A stretch of 64,000 nt of DNA, taken from assembly GCF_024199845.1 (NCBI RefSeq), contig NZ_JANADO010000001.1, positions 2,170,001 through 2,234,000 of the forward strand, written 5' to 3'. The stretch comes from Bradyrhizobium sp. CCGB12 (GTDB taxonomy: Bacteria; Pseudomonadota; Alphaproteobacteria; Rhizobiales; Xanthobacteraceae). How positions within the stretch are numbered: the stretch's first letter is position 1; the number at the start of each line of letters is the position of its first letter. A program made the translations under genes and the position numbers. The notes beneath the pieces were generated by a model that searched no databases, was not told the origin of the DNA, and was given only the letters and a program-made list of their open reading frames with translations. Below, piece by piece: positions 11,224-20,864 of the stretch.

Positions 11224-11609
11224 GGTATATCCAATTGAAATAACAGATACTTTTCTAGAATGGGCCTCTTGCCTCGGCGTCGGAGACGCGCCGAAAGCAG
11301 GCCGACCGGCATCACCATCGCGAATGGTCCCTGGCAGGCGGTTGGCAGCCTGACGAATCGCCGCAAGGAAGCTCCCTGAGACCTTCAAATCCGCTGCCTG
11401 CGATTGTCGCGGACCCGGGGGCGGTCGGTCCGAATCCTGCCGACTGAAATCATGCCGCCGGGCATATGTTAAACCGGGCCGGCGTGGAGTACGTCACACC
11501 GCCCTTCCGCGGGACTTGGCGCGGGACTTGGCGAATGTGCATGGTTCAATGCTGAATGCGGCGCCGGTCCATCGATGTGAGGGACGCAGCGAAAGGGACT
11601 GTTCGGTCG
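11224..11609. other. Intergenic stretch between tRNA-Ser and the second GT41 gene
   Basis: No gene with a ribosome binding site or family similarity is seen on either strand. It must hold the promoter of the downstream TPR glycosyltransferase. No integrase or attachment-site duplication of the tRNA 3' end is visible downstream, so there is no sign of an island using this tRNA. Confidence 0.4.
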
Positions 11610-14222
11610 ATGAAGAACATCGCAGCAATCTTCAATGAGGCGCTCGCGGCCCTGAACGGGCGCGATCTCAGGAAGGCCGAAGAGGGCTTCAAGCGCGTCA
11701 TCAAGTTTGAGCCGTCGCATGTTCCGGCGCTGAACCTGCTGACCATCGTCCTCATGAACACGAACCGGTTTGCCGAGGCCGAGCCGTTCATCGCGCGCGC
11801 CGTCAAGCTCAATCAAGGATCCGACGTTTCCTTCTACAATTACGGGCTGATCGCTAAGCAGCTTGGCAAGCCCGCGCTGGCGCACGAGCAATTCACCAGA
11901 GCCCTGCGCCTCAATCCCAATGTGCGAGAGAGCTGGAACAACCGCGGCGCGGTTTGCAACGTTCTCGGGCAATACGACGCGGCGATATCCGACTTCGACA
12001 GATCGATTGCCCTCGATCCGAACTACGCCGACGCCCACGCGAACAAGGGCAATTCGCTGCTCGAGATCGGACGCCACGCCGAGGCGTTGGCCTCCTATGA
12101 GCGGGCGCTCTCCGTCAGGCCCGAAATGGCGGAAGCCTGGCTCGGCCGCGGCACGGCACTGGCTCGTGGCAGGCACCGCGATGCGGCTCTTGCTGCCTAT
12201 GACAGGGCACTCTCCATCAGGGCCGATCTGGCGGAGGCTTGGATCGGCCGGGGCAACGTCCTGTACGAGCTCAGGCGTTACGCGGATGCCTTCGCATCCT
12301 ACGACCGCGCGCTCGGTATTGCGCCGCAGGCGGCGGCCGCCTGGCTTGGCCGGGGCAATGCCTACACGGATCTCGAGCGCTATGACGAGGCGCTTGCGGC
12401 TTACGACAAGGCGCTCGCGATCAAGCCGGATTCGATTGAAGCCATGGTTGGTCGCGGCAACGTCTTCGTGGGCCTCAAGCGCCACGACGATGCTCTGGCG
12501 CTTTACGACGCTGCGCTCTCGATCAAGGCGAATTCGGCCGAAGCCTGGCTCGGCCGCGGCAGTGTCTTTCTGGACCTGCGGCGCCACGATGATGCGCTCG
12601 CCGCCTACGACAAGGCGCTCTCCATCGCGCCGGACCTAGCGGAAGCCTGGCTCGGTCGGGGGAATGCGTTCGCGGACATCAAACGCTACGGGGAGGCGCT
12701 CGAGGGTTATGACAAGGCGCTGTCCATCAGGTCCAACCTGGCGGAGGCCTGGTTCGGGCGAGGGAATATCTTCGCCGACCTTCGGCGCCACGACGATGCG
12801 TTCGCGGCCTTCGACAGAACGTTCTCGCTCAATCGCGACCTGCCCGGTGTGGAAGGCGCGCGGCTCTATTCGAAGCTGAATTGCTGCGACTGGACGGAGA
12901 TAGAGGCTGAGACAACGCGCTTGATCGAATCCATTCGCGCGGGTGAAGGGGGCTGCCAGCCCTTTGCGCTGCTGTCGATCGCGGCATCGGCCGAGGACCA
13001 GCGACGAAGCGCCGATTTCTGGATCAAGCGGATGCTTGGTCTTGCCGCGCGCAAACCCCTCGACGCTGTCCCGGTTCAGGCTGACAAGATCCGCGTCGGC
13101 TACTTGTCGGCGGATTTTCGGACCCACCCTGTGAGCTATCTGGCCGCAGGTCTTTTCGAGGCCCAAGATCGCAGCAGATTTGAAACGCATGGTTTCTCGA
13201 TCGGCCCGGCCGAGCACAGCGATCTGCGCGCACGATTGGAGCGAAGCTTCGACCGGTTTACCGATCTCCACGGGCGGAGCGATGATGAAATCGTCGGCTG
13301 CATCAAGGCGGCCAAGATCGACATCCTCGTGGATCTGATGGGGCATACGCTCGGAGCGCGGCTCGGCGTCCTCGCGCAGCGGCCAGCTCCCGTTCTTGCA
13401 GGCTATCTCGGCTTCGCCGGCACCATCGGCGGGGGATTGCTGGATTATGTGATCGCCGACGAGAGCAGCATTCCCGCCGAGGATCGCAAGCATTTTTCGG
13501 AGAAGGTCGTCTGGCTGCCGCATTGCTTCATGCCCCACGATGCCGAGGGACGCGCGATCTCGCGTGTCGAACTCGACAGAGGAGAGCAGGGGTTGCCGGC
13601 CGAAGGCTTCGTCTTCTGCGGCTTTAACAACGCCTACAAACTAAATCCGGCGACGTTTCAGAGCTGGATGCGCATCCTGAAGGAGGTCGACGGCTCCGTC
13701 GTCTGGCTTTCCGATCTCCAGGATGTCGCAAAATTCAATTTGCGAAGAGAGGCCGAGGCAATGGGCATCGATCCCCAGCGCCTGGTCTTTGCGACGCGCG
13801 TTGCCTCGACGGCGGATCATCTGGCGAGGCACGGCCTGGCAGACCTGTTCCTGGACGCGCTGCCGTACAACGCCCACACCACCGCGAGCGACGCTCTCTG
13901 GGCCGGCCTGCCGCTGCTGACGCTGGCCGGAGAAGCCTTCGCGGGACGGGTCGCCGCCAGCCTTCTGCATGCTCTCGGGCTTACCGAACTGATCACGCAT
14001 TCTCGCAAAGAATATGAGGAGCGCGCGATCGAATTGGCTCGCGATCGTGAGCGGCTCCGCGGCATCCGGAAAATGCTGGAACAGCGTCGCCTCACGTCGC
14101 CGCTCTTCAACACGCCTCTGCTTGCCCGGAACCTGGAAGAAGCGTTCGAGACGATGGTTCGGCGGGTTCGCGCCGGATTGCCGCCGGACCATATCGAGGT
14201 TTCCTCGGCACGATCGGCTTGA
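11610..14222 (+). CDS. TPR-rich SPINDLY-type (GT41) glycosyltransferase, 870 aa
   Basis: Probable protein O-glycosyltransferase with a long superhelical TPR arm. About twelve TPRs fill residues ~1-415, seven of them near-identical 34-residue units of the form AEAWLGRGNxFxDLRRHDDA. The catalytic half has RVGYLSADFRTHPVSYLAAG, VDLMGHTLGARLGVLAQRPA, GYLGFAGTIGGGLLDY, and DLFLDALPYNAHTTASDALW, closely paralleling the divergent paralogue at 8778-10799. The ATG at 11610 (MKNIAAIFNEAL) is preferred over one 18 codons upstream because the first TPR begins there. The porin gene follows about 600 bases downstream. Donor sugar and targets are unknown. Confidence 0.88.
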   Translation: MKNIAAIFNEALAALNGRDLRKAEEGFKRVIKFEPSHVPALNLLTIVLMNTNRFAEAEPFIARAVKLNQGSDVSFYNYGLIAKQLGKPALAHEQFTRALRLNPNVRESWNNRGAVCNVLGQYDAAISDFDRSIALDPNYADAHANKGNSLLEIGRHAEALASYERALSVRPEMAEAWLGRGTALARGRHRDAALAAYDRALSIRADLAEAWIGRGNVLYELRRYADAFASYDRALGIAPQAAAAWLGRGNAYTDLERYDEALAAYDKALAIKPDSIEAMVGRGNVFVGLKRHDDALALYDAALSIKANSAEAWLGRGSVFLDLRRHDDALAAYDKALSIAPDLAEAWLGRGNAFADIKRYGEALEGYDKALSIRSNLAEAWFGRGNIFADLRRHDDAFAAFDRTFSLNRDLPGVEGARLYSKLNCCDWTEIEAETTRLIESIRAGEGGCQPFALLSIAASAEDQRRSADFWIKRMLGLAARKPLDAVPVQADKIRVGYLSADFRTHPVSYLAAGLFEAQDRSRFETHGFSIGPAEHSDLRARLERSFDRFTDLHGRSDDEIVGCIKAAKIDILVDLMGHTLGARLGVLAQRPAPVLAGYLGFAGTIGGGLLDYVIADESSIPAEDRKHFSEKVVWLPHCFMPHDAEGRAISRVELDRGEQGLPAEGFVFCGFNNAYKLNPATFQSWMRILKEVDGSVVWLSDLQDVAKFNLRREAEAMGIDPQRLVFATRVASTADHLARHGLADLFLDALPYNAHTTASDALWAGLPLLTLAGEAFAGRVAASLLHALGLTELITHSRKEYEERAIELARDRERLRGIRKMLEQRRLTSPLFNTPLLARNLEEAFETMVRRVRAGLPPDHIEVSSARSA
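12129..12842 (+). repeat. Seven tandem 102-bp coding repeats (TPR units)
   Basis: Units begin with GCGGAAGCCTGGCTCGG or close variants at 12129 and recur every 102 bases (12231 and so on) through about 12842, each encoding one 34-residue TPR. Conservation at DNA level suggests recent duplication or gene conversion among units, which could make copy number variable. Confidence 0.85.
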
Positions 14223-14820
14223 TGCGTCAGAGACCGGATCAGTGGGCGGACTTGACCGGCGGTTGACCCCTGATTCGTTTCCCGCCGCCAGCATCCGACG
14301 CCTGTGTCTAGATGTTCCTCGGCCCGGTTCCCGTCGGGCACATGGCTCGTTACCCGAAGGAGAGGCCGGCGAGATTCGGGAGATTCGCGCCCTCGCTTCG
14401 GATCGAGTCGAGGCGCAGGGGGAGCCAATGGTCCCTGGTGTTCAAACCGGGGATTTTTCGAGGCAAGCGGAACCGCAAAAAATCTCTCATATATTTCAAT
14501 CGCTTGCGCGGGCGCTTCGATCACAACTGCGTGTTATTTGTGCAACACCCATCGGAAAACACGCGTTTGAGGCCCGATCCGAAGCGTTCTTTTGTTGTGT
14601 GTGCAAGGACGTTCAGTAATTGTGATCGAGCGACGGAGGGGGGCATCCCGAGGTCGTCCCGTTCTAGGTGGTTCGCTTAAGTCCCTCGCGTTTCAGCGGG
14701 TGTGTCCGAAGGCGCGAAGCGGCTAAGCGGTGGTTACAAGGGACAAGGGAACCAACCTTAGGGTGTCGTCACCCAGCGGATCCGGAACCTTCCCTAATAG
14801 AGCAAACTTGGAGGTTTAAC
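14223..14820. other. Long leader and promoter region of the porin gene
   Basis: About 600 bases without a supportable gene. The central part (roughly 14470-14600) is AT-richer than its surroundings, with AAAAAATCTCTCATATATTTC and TTCTTTTGTTGTGTGTG stretches that may hold the porin promoter. The 3' end provides GGAGG at 14811-14815, spaced six bases before the ATG. A long untranslated leader with possible small-RNA or RNA-binding control is plausible for a porin but not demonstrated. Confidence 0.4.
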
Positions 14821-16344
14821 ATGAAGTTGGTTAAGAGCCTTTTGCTCGGTTCAGCGGCGGGTCTGATCGCCGTTGGCGGAGCACAGGCAGCCGATCTCCC
14901 CGTGAAGGCTAAGGCCGTCGAATACGTGAAGATCTGCTCCCTGTACGGTGCCGGATTCTACTACATGCCGGGCACTGACACCTGCATCAAGCTCGGCGGC
15001 TACGTCCGTGCGGACTTGCTGGGGAACACGAACAGCGACTACGGCATCGGTCAGGGCGCTCCCGGCGGTGCAAACAACCGTCTGGACAACTACTACCAGA
15101 CCCGCGCTCGTATGGACTTCACCGTCGATACGCGCACGGCGACCGAGTATGGCGTGGTGCGTACCTACGCCGACATGGTTTTCTCCTGGGATTCGACTGC
15201 GGCCACCAACAGCAACCCGTCGACGATCTCGGCCGGCTCCGCGTCGCTCGGCCTCTACCATGCGTTCATCCAGTTCGCTGGTTTCACCTTCGGCCGCACG
15301 GTCTCGATCTTCGACGCGCCGTGGCAGAGCTATCCGGCTGGCGGTCCCGACTTCCTTCCGGGCGGCTCCAACAACGTCACCGGTGTGAACCAGGTTGCCT
15401 ACACGGCTGATTTCGGCCAGGGCATCACCGGTTCGGTGGCGTTGCAGGACATGACGACTGCGGCTGGCGGTCAGTCGAACCTCTGGAACGCTAGCATCAC
15501 TGCTGGTGGTCTCAGTGGCTTCACCTCGGCTTCGGCTGCCGGCGCTGCCTTGATCCAGGGCAACTACGGTACTTCATCTTGGGGTGGCACGCGTTCGCCC
15601 GACATCGTCGGTCAGGTTCGCGTTGACCAGGCTTGGGGTCTGGCCCAGGTCTCGGTTGCCGCGCACAACATCCACTCGGCCTACTACGGCACGACGGAAA
15701 TCACCGGCCACCCCGACGACAAGTGGGGCTTTGCGGTGCAGGGTGCCTTGTCGATCAAGAACATCCCGACTGGCGCGGGTGACTCGATCAACTTGCAGGC
15801 CGTCTACACCGACGGTGCATCGCGCTACAACTTCCAGAGCCTGTTCCCGCAGAACATCTACATCTACGGCGGTAGCGGCATTGGTGCGTTCCAGAGCATC
15901 GGCTTCGCTGGCATCGCTGATGGCGTGTTCGGTACCGGTACCGGGATCGACACGGTCAAGACCTGGGGCTTCCGCGGTGGCTACACCCACAACTGGAGCC
16001 CGAACTGGGCATCGGCGATCTACGGTGCTTACGCTTCGCTTCGCTACGGCGACACGGGCAAGGCTCTGATCTGCGCCAACTTCACCGCTGCCTTCGGCGC
16101 CGCCACTGCCACGTGTAACCCCGACTTCAACCTCGCGGTTGTCGGTGTCAACACCGTGTGGACCCCGGTCAAGAACCTCGCCTTCACGGCCGACCTCAGC
16201 TACGTCTGGCTCGACCAGAAGTACTCGGGCACGATCGCGGGTGCGGCCACGGCGAACGCCGCGGTTGCGAAGCCGGCAGCCACCTACGAGCTGAAGGATC
16301 AGGGCAACCTGCAGCTTCTGCTCCGCGCTCAGCGCAACTTCTAA
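14821..16344 (+). CDS. Outer-membrane porin, 507 aa
   Basis: Alphaproteobacterial porin (porin_2 / Omp2b-like family) forming an outer-membrane channel. A Sec signal peptide is visible (MKLVKSLLLGSAAGLIAVGG, cleavage after AQA before ADLPVKAKAVEY). The mature start ADLPVKA, the paired cysteines in VKICSLYGAGFYYMPGTDTC, the KLGGYVRAD strand and the C-terminal LLLRAQRNF with terminal Phe recognised by the BAM machinery are family hallmarks. Alternating Gly/Tyr/Thr-rich strands fill the body. A Rho-independent terminator follows. Codon choice is strongly biased toward preferred codons, consistent with very high expression. Confidence 0.95.
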   Translation: MKLVKSLLLGSAAGLIAVGGAQAADLPVKAKAVEYVKICSLYGAGFYYMPGTDTCIKLGGYVRADLLGNTNSDYGIGQGAPGGANNRLDNYYQTRARMDFTVDTRTATEYGVVRTYADMVFSWDSTAATNSNPSTISAGSASLGLYHAFIQFAGFTFGRTVSIFDAPWQSYPAGGPDFLPGGSNNVTGVNQVAYTADFGQGITGSVALQDMTTAAGGQSNLWNASITAGGLSGFTSASAAGAALIQGNYGTSSWGGTRSPDIVGQVRVDQAWGLAQVSVAAHNIHSAYYGTTEITGHPDDKWGFAVQGALSIKNIPTGAGDSINLQAVYTDGASRYNFQSLFPQNIYIYGGSGIGAFQSIGFAGIADGVFGTGTGIDTVKTWGFRGGYTHNWSPNWASAIYGAYASLRYGDTGKALICANFTAAFGAATATCNPDFNLAVVGVNTVWTPVKNLAFTADLSYVWLDQKYSGTIAGAATANAAVAKPAATYELKDQGNLQLLLRAQRNF

Positions 16345-16368
16345 GATCGATCTCCTGATTGATCAGGG

Positions 16369-16400
16369 AACCCCGGCAGGAAACTGCCGGGGTTTTTCTT
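16369..16400 (+). terminator. Rho-independent terminator of the porin gene
   Basis: AACCCCGGCAG and CTGCCGGGGTT form an 11-bp stem with a GAAA tetraloop, followed by TTTCTT. It starts 24 bases after the porin stop codon. Confidence 0.93.
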
Positions 16401-16450
16401 TGCGAGCCCGGTCGAGTGATCTAGAAGGTGGGTCGGCGGGGTGAAGGTTA

Positions 16451-16771
16451 GTGGAGCTTCTGCGCGTGAAGGTTCTGACGAGACGAATGCTGGCCGTGAC
16501 AGCGGCATCGATGGTCGCCGCGCTTACCGCGCTTCTTGCGCCGGCAGCTGCTGAACCCCTGGATCCCCGTTACCCGGTCTGCCTCCAGAAATGGGAGTGG
16601 GGCGGCAGCAACAGGATTTACTGCAGCTTCCTGTCTTGGGACGACTGCAGGGCTACGGCGATGGGCCTGTCGGCGATGTGCCTCGCCAATCCATATTGGT
16701 CCCCGCCGGGTCAAGCCGGTCCCTCCGGCGCCCCGCACGGCCGGTCCGTCCCGACGCCCAGGACGTGGTGA
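16451..16771 (+). CDS. DUF3551-type secreted small protein, up to 106 aa
   Basis: Small exported protein. The hydrophobic segment MLAVTAASMVAALTALL, with likely cleavage near APAAAEP, is a signal peptide, followed by YPVCLQKWEWGGSNRIYCSF and DDCRATAMGLSAMCLANPYW, the four-cysteine pattern of DUF3551 proteins abundant in Bradyrhizobium. The frame can start at GTG 16451 or ATG 16487; the ATG gives a compact signal peptide, so the true start is uncertain. The four Cys probably form disulfides in the periplasm or outside. Function unknown. It lies between the porin terminator and a convergent DUF3551 gene. Confidence 0.75.
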   Translation: MELLRVKVLTRRMLAVTAASMVAALTALLAPAAAEPLDPRYPVCLQKWEWGGSNRIYCSFLSWDDCRATAMGLSAMCLANPYWSPPGQAGPSGAPHGRSVPTPRTW

Positions 16772-16847
16772 AAATCGCCGCCGGCGCATGTCCCGTTCCG
16801 GCCTTGCGGCTTCTGGAAGCGGAGATGCCGGGAGGAGAGCGGTCCAA

Positions 16848-17126
16848 CTACCATCTCGGACCCTTCCACTCCCGGAAGGCATAGGTGGGGTTCAGACCGC
16901 ACGAATCGATTGTGCCCGACGCGGTCGCCATGCACTGGCTATAAGTGGAAAACAGGCAGTTGCCGGGATACCCCCAACGCCGTCCCTGCAGGCAATAGCG
17001 ATCCTGAATGGCGGTCGCCTGCGGCTGGGAATGATGGCGCTTCTTGCCGTAGGCGGGTGAACCGCCGCTTGAGAGACCCGAAAAGATCACGGCTGCGAAT
17101 ATGAACGCACCGATCACACGCACCAT
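16848..17126 (-). CDS. DUF3551-type secreted small protein, 92 aa
   Basis: The signal peptide MVRVIGAFIFAAVIFSGLSS is followed by YCLQGRRWGYPGNCLFSTYS and QCMATASGTIDSCGLNPTYA, again the Cys-spaced DUF3551 pattern. It converges on the neighbouring DUF3551 gene with 76 bases between. Although related, the two are too diverged for a recent duplication. Function unknown; secretion is inferred from the leader. Confidence 0.78.
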   Translation of the reverse strand: MVRVIGAFIFAAVIFSGLSSGGSPAYGKKRHHSQPQATAIQDRYCLQGRRWGYPGNCLFSTYSQCMATASGTIDSCGLNPTYAFREWKGPRW

Positions 17127-17232
17127 GACACGTCCCCAGTCTTGTGAGGCTCATCAACCGGCGACTGGGGAACTTTGTTCCTTGCCGCACCGGCGCCCGG
17201 CTCTGGATCCGATCGGGGTCATCGACGCGCCG

Positions 17233-19755
17233 CTATTCCACGCTGCCGGCGCCGCGGCGCAAATCGGCTTCGATCTGCAGCCGCGTGCCGCCGCCGAAGC
17301 GGGCGCGGTAGACCTGAAGGTTCTCCATGATCCGCTGCACATAGTTGCGCGTCTCGGAGAACGGAATCAGCTCGACCCAGTCGACCGCGTCGACCTTGGG
17401 GTCGCGCGGATCGCCGTAGCGATCGATCCACTTCTTCACGCTGCCACGGCCGGCATTGTAGGCGGCAAAGGTCATGATGTAGGAGCCGCGATAATCCTCG
17501 AGCAGTCCGCCGAGCTCGGCTGAGCCGAGCGTGGCGTTGTAGACCGAATCGTTCTTCAGCCGGGACAGATCGTAGGTCGCGCCGTGCCGCTTGCAGACGT
17601 AGCGGGCTGCGTCCGGGGTTACCTGCATCAGCCCGTAGGCTTGCGCTGGGGAAACCACACGAGGGTTGAACGCGCTTTCCTGCCGCGCGATCGCATAGAC
17701 GATGCTGCGTTCGACCTCGGGGCCGATGGGCGTGAACTGCGGAATGCCGTTGACGGGATAAGCGTAGAAGTCGAAAGGCAGACCACGGTTGAGCGCCGCC
17801 TTGCCGAGCAGCAGCATGCCGCGCGCGTCGCTGTAGCGCTGGGTGAGCTCGCCGAGCCCGGCAAGCGCTTCAGGATCGCCGTTCTCGCCCATATCGGCGA
17901 GAAGAGGGACCGCCATCTCACGCTCGTCGAGTTCGTAGAGCAGTTGCGCGGCGCGCACGATCTCCAGGCGTTCGGCGCCGCGTCCGCGCGGCTGGTGGTT
18001 GAGCTCGATTTGCGGCAGGCCAAGCTTTGCGCGCGCGAGCTGGCCATAATAGCTGGTCGACTGCTCGGCTGCGCGGGCATAGGCGTTGCGCGCCTCCTGC
18101 TGGCGGCCCGCGGCTTCCGCGGCGCGGCCCTGCCAATAGCCGGCGCGCGCCAGCGTGGTCGGGTTGACGCTGCCAACCCCGATGCGAGCGAAATGCTGCG
18201 CGGCGGCGGCGGGGTCGTTGAGGAAGCGGAGCGCGATCCACCCGGCGGTGAACTCCTGCTCGGTCTTGTAGATGTCGCGCGAGGGCAGGGCGGCATCACG
18301 CGCGATCAGATAGGCGCTGCGGAATTCCTCGGTGTCGATCATCTTGCGCGCCAGGAGACGCCGTTCGATCCACCATTCGTCGAGATTGTAGAGCCGGTTT
18401 GGATCCTTCGGCGCCGACAGCATGAGTTGCGCCGCTTCGGCAAACTTCTCCTCACGGCGCAGGAGCTGGATCTTGCTGAACATGAAGCCGGGATCATTGT
18501 GCAGCTCGCGCGGCACCGCGTCGAGCAGCGCGCGTGCGTTCGGCGCCTTCTTGACGGCGGCGATGCGGGCCTTGGCCAGCGCGACATAGCCGGCGCCGAG
18601 GCGTTTTGCGGCGCGTAGCGCGGCTTCGTTCTCGCTGCCATAGAGCAGGGTGTCCATTCGCGCCTTCTGATCGCCGGGCGTCAGCAGGGCGCCGAACTGG
18701 TCGAGCGCATTGTTCTCGGTGTCCTCAGACATCGGATCGCTGCGCCAGGCTTCGCGCACCAGCCGCTCGGCATTGGCGCGGTCGCCGCGTGCCAGCATCG
18801 CCTTGGCGAGCGTGAAGCGGCCCTTGGCGGAGATGGGGGACTCATTCTCGAACCACGACCACGCAACTGAATCGTCGCGCCTGTCGTCCCACATCGCGGC
18901 CTCGAGGCGCCGGCGCAGGAAAGTCTGCGACGGCCAGCTCGGATTGGCAGAGAGGAACGCGCGATAGCGCTCGACCGTCGCGCCATTGTCCTCGCTGCGC
19001 AGGATGATCCATTCCGCAAGCTTTCGCGCGACGGGATCCGAGATCGAAGCTGCATAATTGGTGGCGTCGTCCGCCTTGCGCTTGCGCACGAGCTCGATGA
19101 CGTTCTCCAGCGTGTCCTTGTCCGCCTGCGACGTCGACGACGTCGCCGCAACCGCGGCCGGTATGACCGGCTTGCGCGGCGCTGCGTGCTGGCGCGTCGC
19201 GGGAGCCAGCACCGGAGCTGCGACCGGTTTGGCGGGGGCCGGGGCAGTCGGTCTGACGGCGGCCGTTGAAGCCGGCGCGGGCGCGGGTTTGGGGGCCGAA
19301 CCGTGGGCGGCAGGGTGTGGCTTTGCCGCGGGCGCAGCCGCCGCAGGCTTAGAGGCTGCCGCAGGCTTGGAGGCTGCCGCGGGCTTGGACGCCGCCGCAG
19401 GTTTGTTGGGCTTATCCTTCGCAGGGTCCTTGCCGGTGTTGCTCCCAGCATCCTTGGCGGATTTCTTGGCGGCATCCTTGGCCGGGGCGCTGGCCGCGCC
19501 CTTGCTGGCGCCCTTGGCCGCATCCTTTGAAGTTTCCTTGCCGGTTCCCTTGGACGAACCCTTGGCGGCTGGCTTCGCGGAGTCCTTGGCCCCCTCCGCG
19601 ATCGTCTCGTTGGACTTGTCGTTGGATTTGGCCAAGGCGGCACAGCCGACCGACAGCCCCGCCATCAGGCATATGACCAGACCGGTGGATCGCCATGCGG
19701 CACGAGGAAATGAGGTCACGGCGTTTCGTCGCCCCGAATCAGTCAAATGGCTCAA
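17233..19755 (-). CDS. Soluble lytic murein transglycosylase (Slt70-like), 840 aa
   Basis: Periplasmic enzyme cleaving the MurNAc-GlcNAc bond of peptidoglycan with anhydro-product formation. After an N-terminal export segment (STGLVICLMAGLSVGCAALA) comes a ~170-residue low-complexity linker rich in Lys, Ala and Pro, including repeated PAAASK units. Then a long alpha-superhelical U-domain (~210-640) precedes the C-terminal SLT domain with catalytic Glu in RQESAFNPRVVSPAQAYGLM and the AYNAGRGSVKKWIDRYGDP motif. A Cys in the leader raises the possibility of a lipoprotein, although LSVGC is only an approximate lipobox. It is divergent from dapA, with the promoters between 19756 and 19945. Confidence 0.93.
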   Translation of the reverse strand: MSHLTDSGRRNAVTSFPRAAWRSTGLVICLMAGLSVGCAALAKSNDKSNETIAEGAKDSAKPAAKGSSKGTGKETSKDAAKGASKGAASAPAKDAAKKSAKDAGSNTGKDPAKDKPNKPAAASKPAAASKPAAASKPAAAAPAAKPHPAAHGSAPKPAPAPASTAAVRPTAPAPAKPVAAPVLAPATRQHAAPRKPVIPAAVAATSSTSQADKDTLENVIELVRKRKADDATNYAASISDPVARKLAEWIILRSEDNGATVERYRAFLSANPSWPSQTFLRRRLEAAMWDDRRDDSVAWSWFENESPISAKGRFTLAKAMLARGDRANAERLVREAWRSDPMSEDTENNALDQFGALLTPGDQKARMDTLLYGSENEAALRAAKRLGAGYVALAKARIAAVKKAPNARALLDAVPRELHNDPGFMFSKIQLLRREEKFAEAAQLMLSAPKDPNRLYNLDEWWIERRLLARKMIDTEEFRSAYLIARDAALPSRDIYKTEQEFTAGWIALRFLNDPAAAAQHFARIGVGSVNPTTLARAGYWQGRAAEAAGRQQEARNAYARAAEQSTSYYGQLARAKLGLPQIELNHQPRGRGAERLEIVRAAQLLYELDEREMAVPLLADMGENGDPEALAGLGELTQRYSDARGMLLLGKAALNRGLPFDFYAYPVNGIPQFTPIGPEVERSIVYAIARQESAFNPRVVSPAQAYGLMQVTPDAARYVCKRHGATYDLSRLKNDSVYNATLGSAELGGLLEDYRGSYIMTFAAYNAGRGSVKKWIDRYGDPRDPKVDAVDWVELIPFSETRNYVQRIMENLQVYRARFGGGTRLQIEADLRRGAGSVE

Positions 19756-19945
19756 GACCTAGCTGTATTCGATTGAATATGCGGACAAAACACCAACAGC
19801 CGCTTACCTTTGCCGGATTTGCACCACCACCGCGGCAAAATCGCGGCCTAAACGGTGCGTCACACGGAAGCGGGCCTTTTACCAGCGGGGTAGACCCGAT
19901 ATGAATGGGGCTTGCTCAAGAGATCGCCGCGTACGGAGGAAGTCC

Positions 19946-20836
19946 ATGGCAGCCAAGACGAAATTCCGGGGGTCGTTCACCGCCTTGGTCACGCCGTTCA
20001 AGAACGGCTCGCTGGACGAGGCGGCGTTCCGCTCCCTGGTCAACTGGCAGATCTCCGAGGGCACCAACGGCCTGGTCCCGGTCGGCACCACCGGCGAGAG
20101 CCCGACGCTCAGCCACGACGAGCACAAGAAGGTCGTCGAATGGTGCATCGCTGAAGCCAAGGGCCGCGTGCCCGTCGTTGCCGGTGCCGGCTCCAACTCG
20201 ACCAAGGAGGCGATCGAACTCGCCCAGCACGCCGAGAAGGCGGGCGCGGACGCCGTGCTTGTGGTGACGCCGTACTACAACAAGCCGACCCAGGAAGGCA
20301 TGTACCAGCACTTCAAGGCGATCAACGACGCGATCGGGATTCCGATCATCATCTACAACATTCCGCCGCGCTCGGTGATCGACATGTCGGTCGACACCAT
20401 GAAGCGGCTGTGGGAGTTGAAGAACATAGCCGGCGTCAAGGACGCCACCGCCAGCATGGTCCGCGTGTCGCAGCAGCGCGCGGCGATGGGCGAGGACTTC
20501 AACCAGCTTTCGGGCGAGGACGCGACCATCCTCGGCTACATGGCCCATGGCGGCCACGGCTGCATCTCGGTGACGTCGAACGTCGCACCGCGCCTGTGCT
20601 CGGAGTTCCAGGCTGCCTGGGCGAAGGGCGACCACGCCACCGCCTTGAGGCTGCACGACAAGCTGATGCCGCTGCACAACAATCTTTTCATCGAAAGCAA
20701 TCCGGCGCCGATCAAGTATGCGATGTCGCTGCTCGGCAAGCTGGACGAGACGTTGCGGCTGCCGATGGTGCCGGTCTCCGAGCCGACGCGCGTTGCCGTG
20801 CGCAGCGCGATGGTTCACGCCGGCCTGATCAACTGA
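19946..20836 (+). CDS. dapA: 4-hydroxy-tetrahydrodipicolinate synthase, 296 aa
   Basis: First committed step of lysine/diaminopimelate synthesis: condenses pyruvate with aspartate semialdehyde. Family motifs: [15 protein letters not shown] near the N-terminus, [44 protein letters not shown] with the catalytic Tyr, and the Schiff-base Lys in [12 protein letters not shown]. The ATG at 19946 is preceded by GGAGGA with good spacing; the frame is open 15 codons further up without similarity. It lies upstream of mscL and smpB in the same direction. DAP feeds peptidoglycan, fitting the divergent murein transglycosylase. Confidence 0.96.
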   Translation: MAAKTKFRGSFTALVTPFKNGSLDEAAFRSLVNWQISEGTNGLVPVGTTGESPTLSHDEHKKVVEWCIAEAKGRVPVVAGAGSNSTKEAIELAQHAEKAGADAVLVVTPYYNKPTQEGMYQHFKAINDAIGIPIIIYNIPPRSVIDMSVDTMKRLWELKNIAGVKDATASMVRVSQQRAAMGEDFNQLSGEDATILGYMAHGGHGCISVTSNVAPRLCSEFQAAWAKGDHATALRLHDKLMPLHNNLFIESNPAPIKYAMSLLGKLDETLRLPMVPVSEPTRVAVRSAMVHAGLIN

Positions 20837-20864
20837 GGCGTCAGCCGTTTCGGGGGAGCCTTTC

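Noticed and set aside
11130..11609. tRNA-Ser as an integration site for a genomic island
   Set aside because: No integrase and no duplicated tRNA 3' end were seen downstream in the window.
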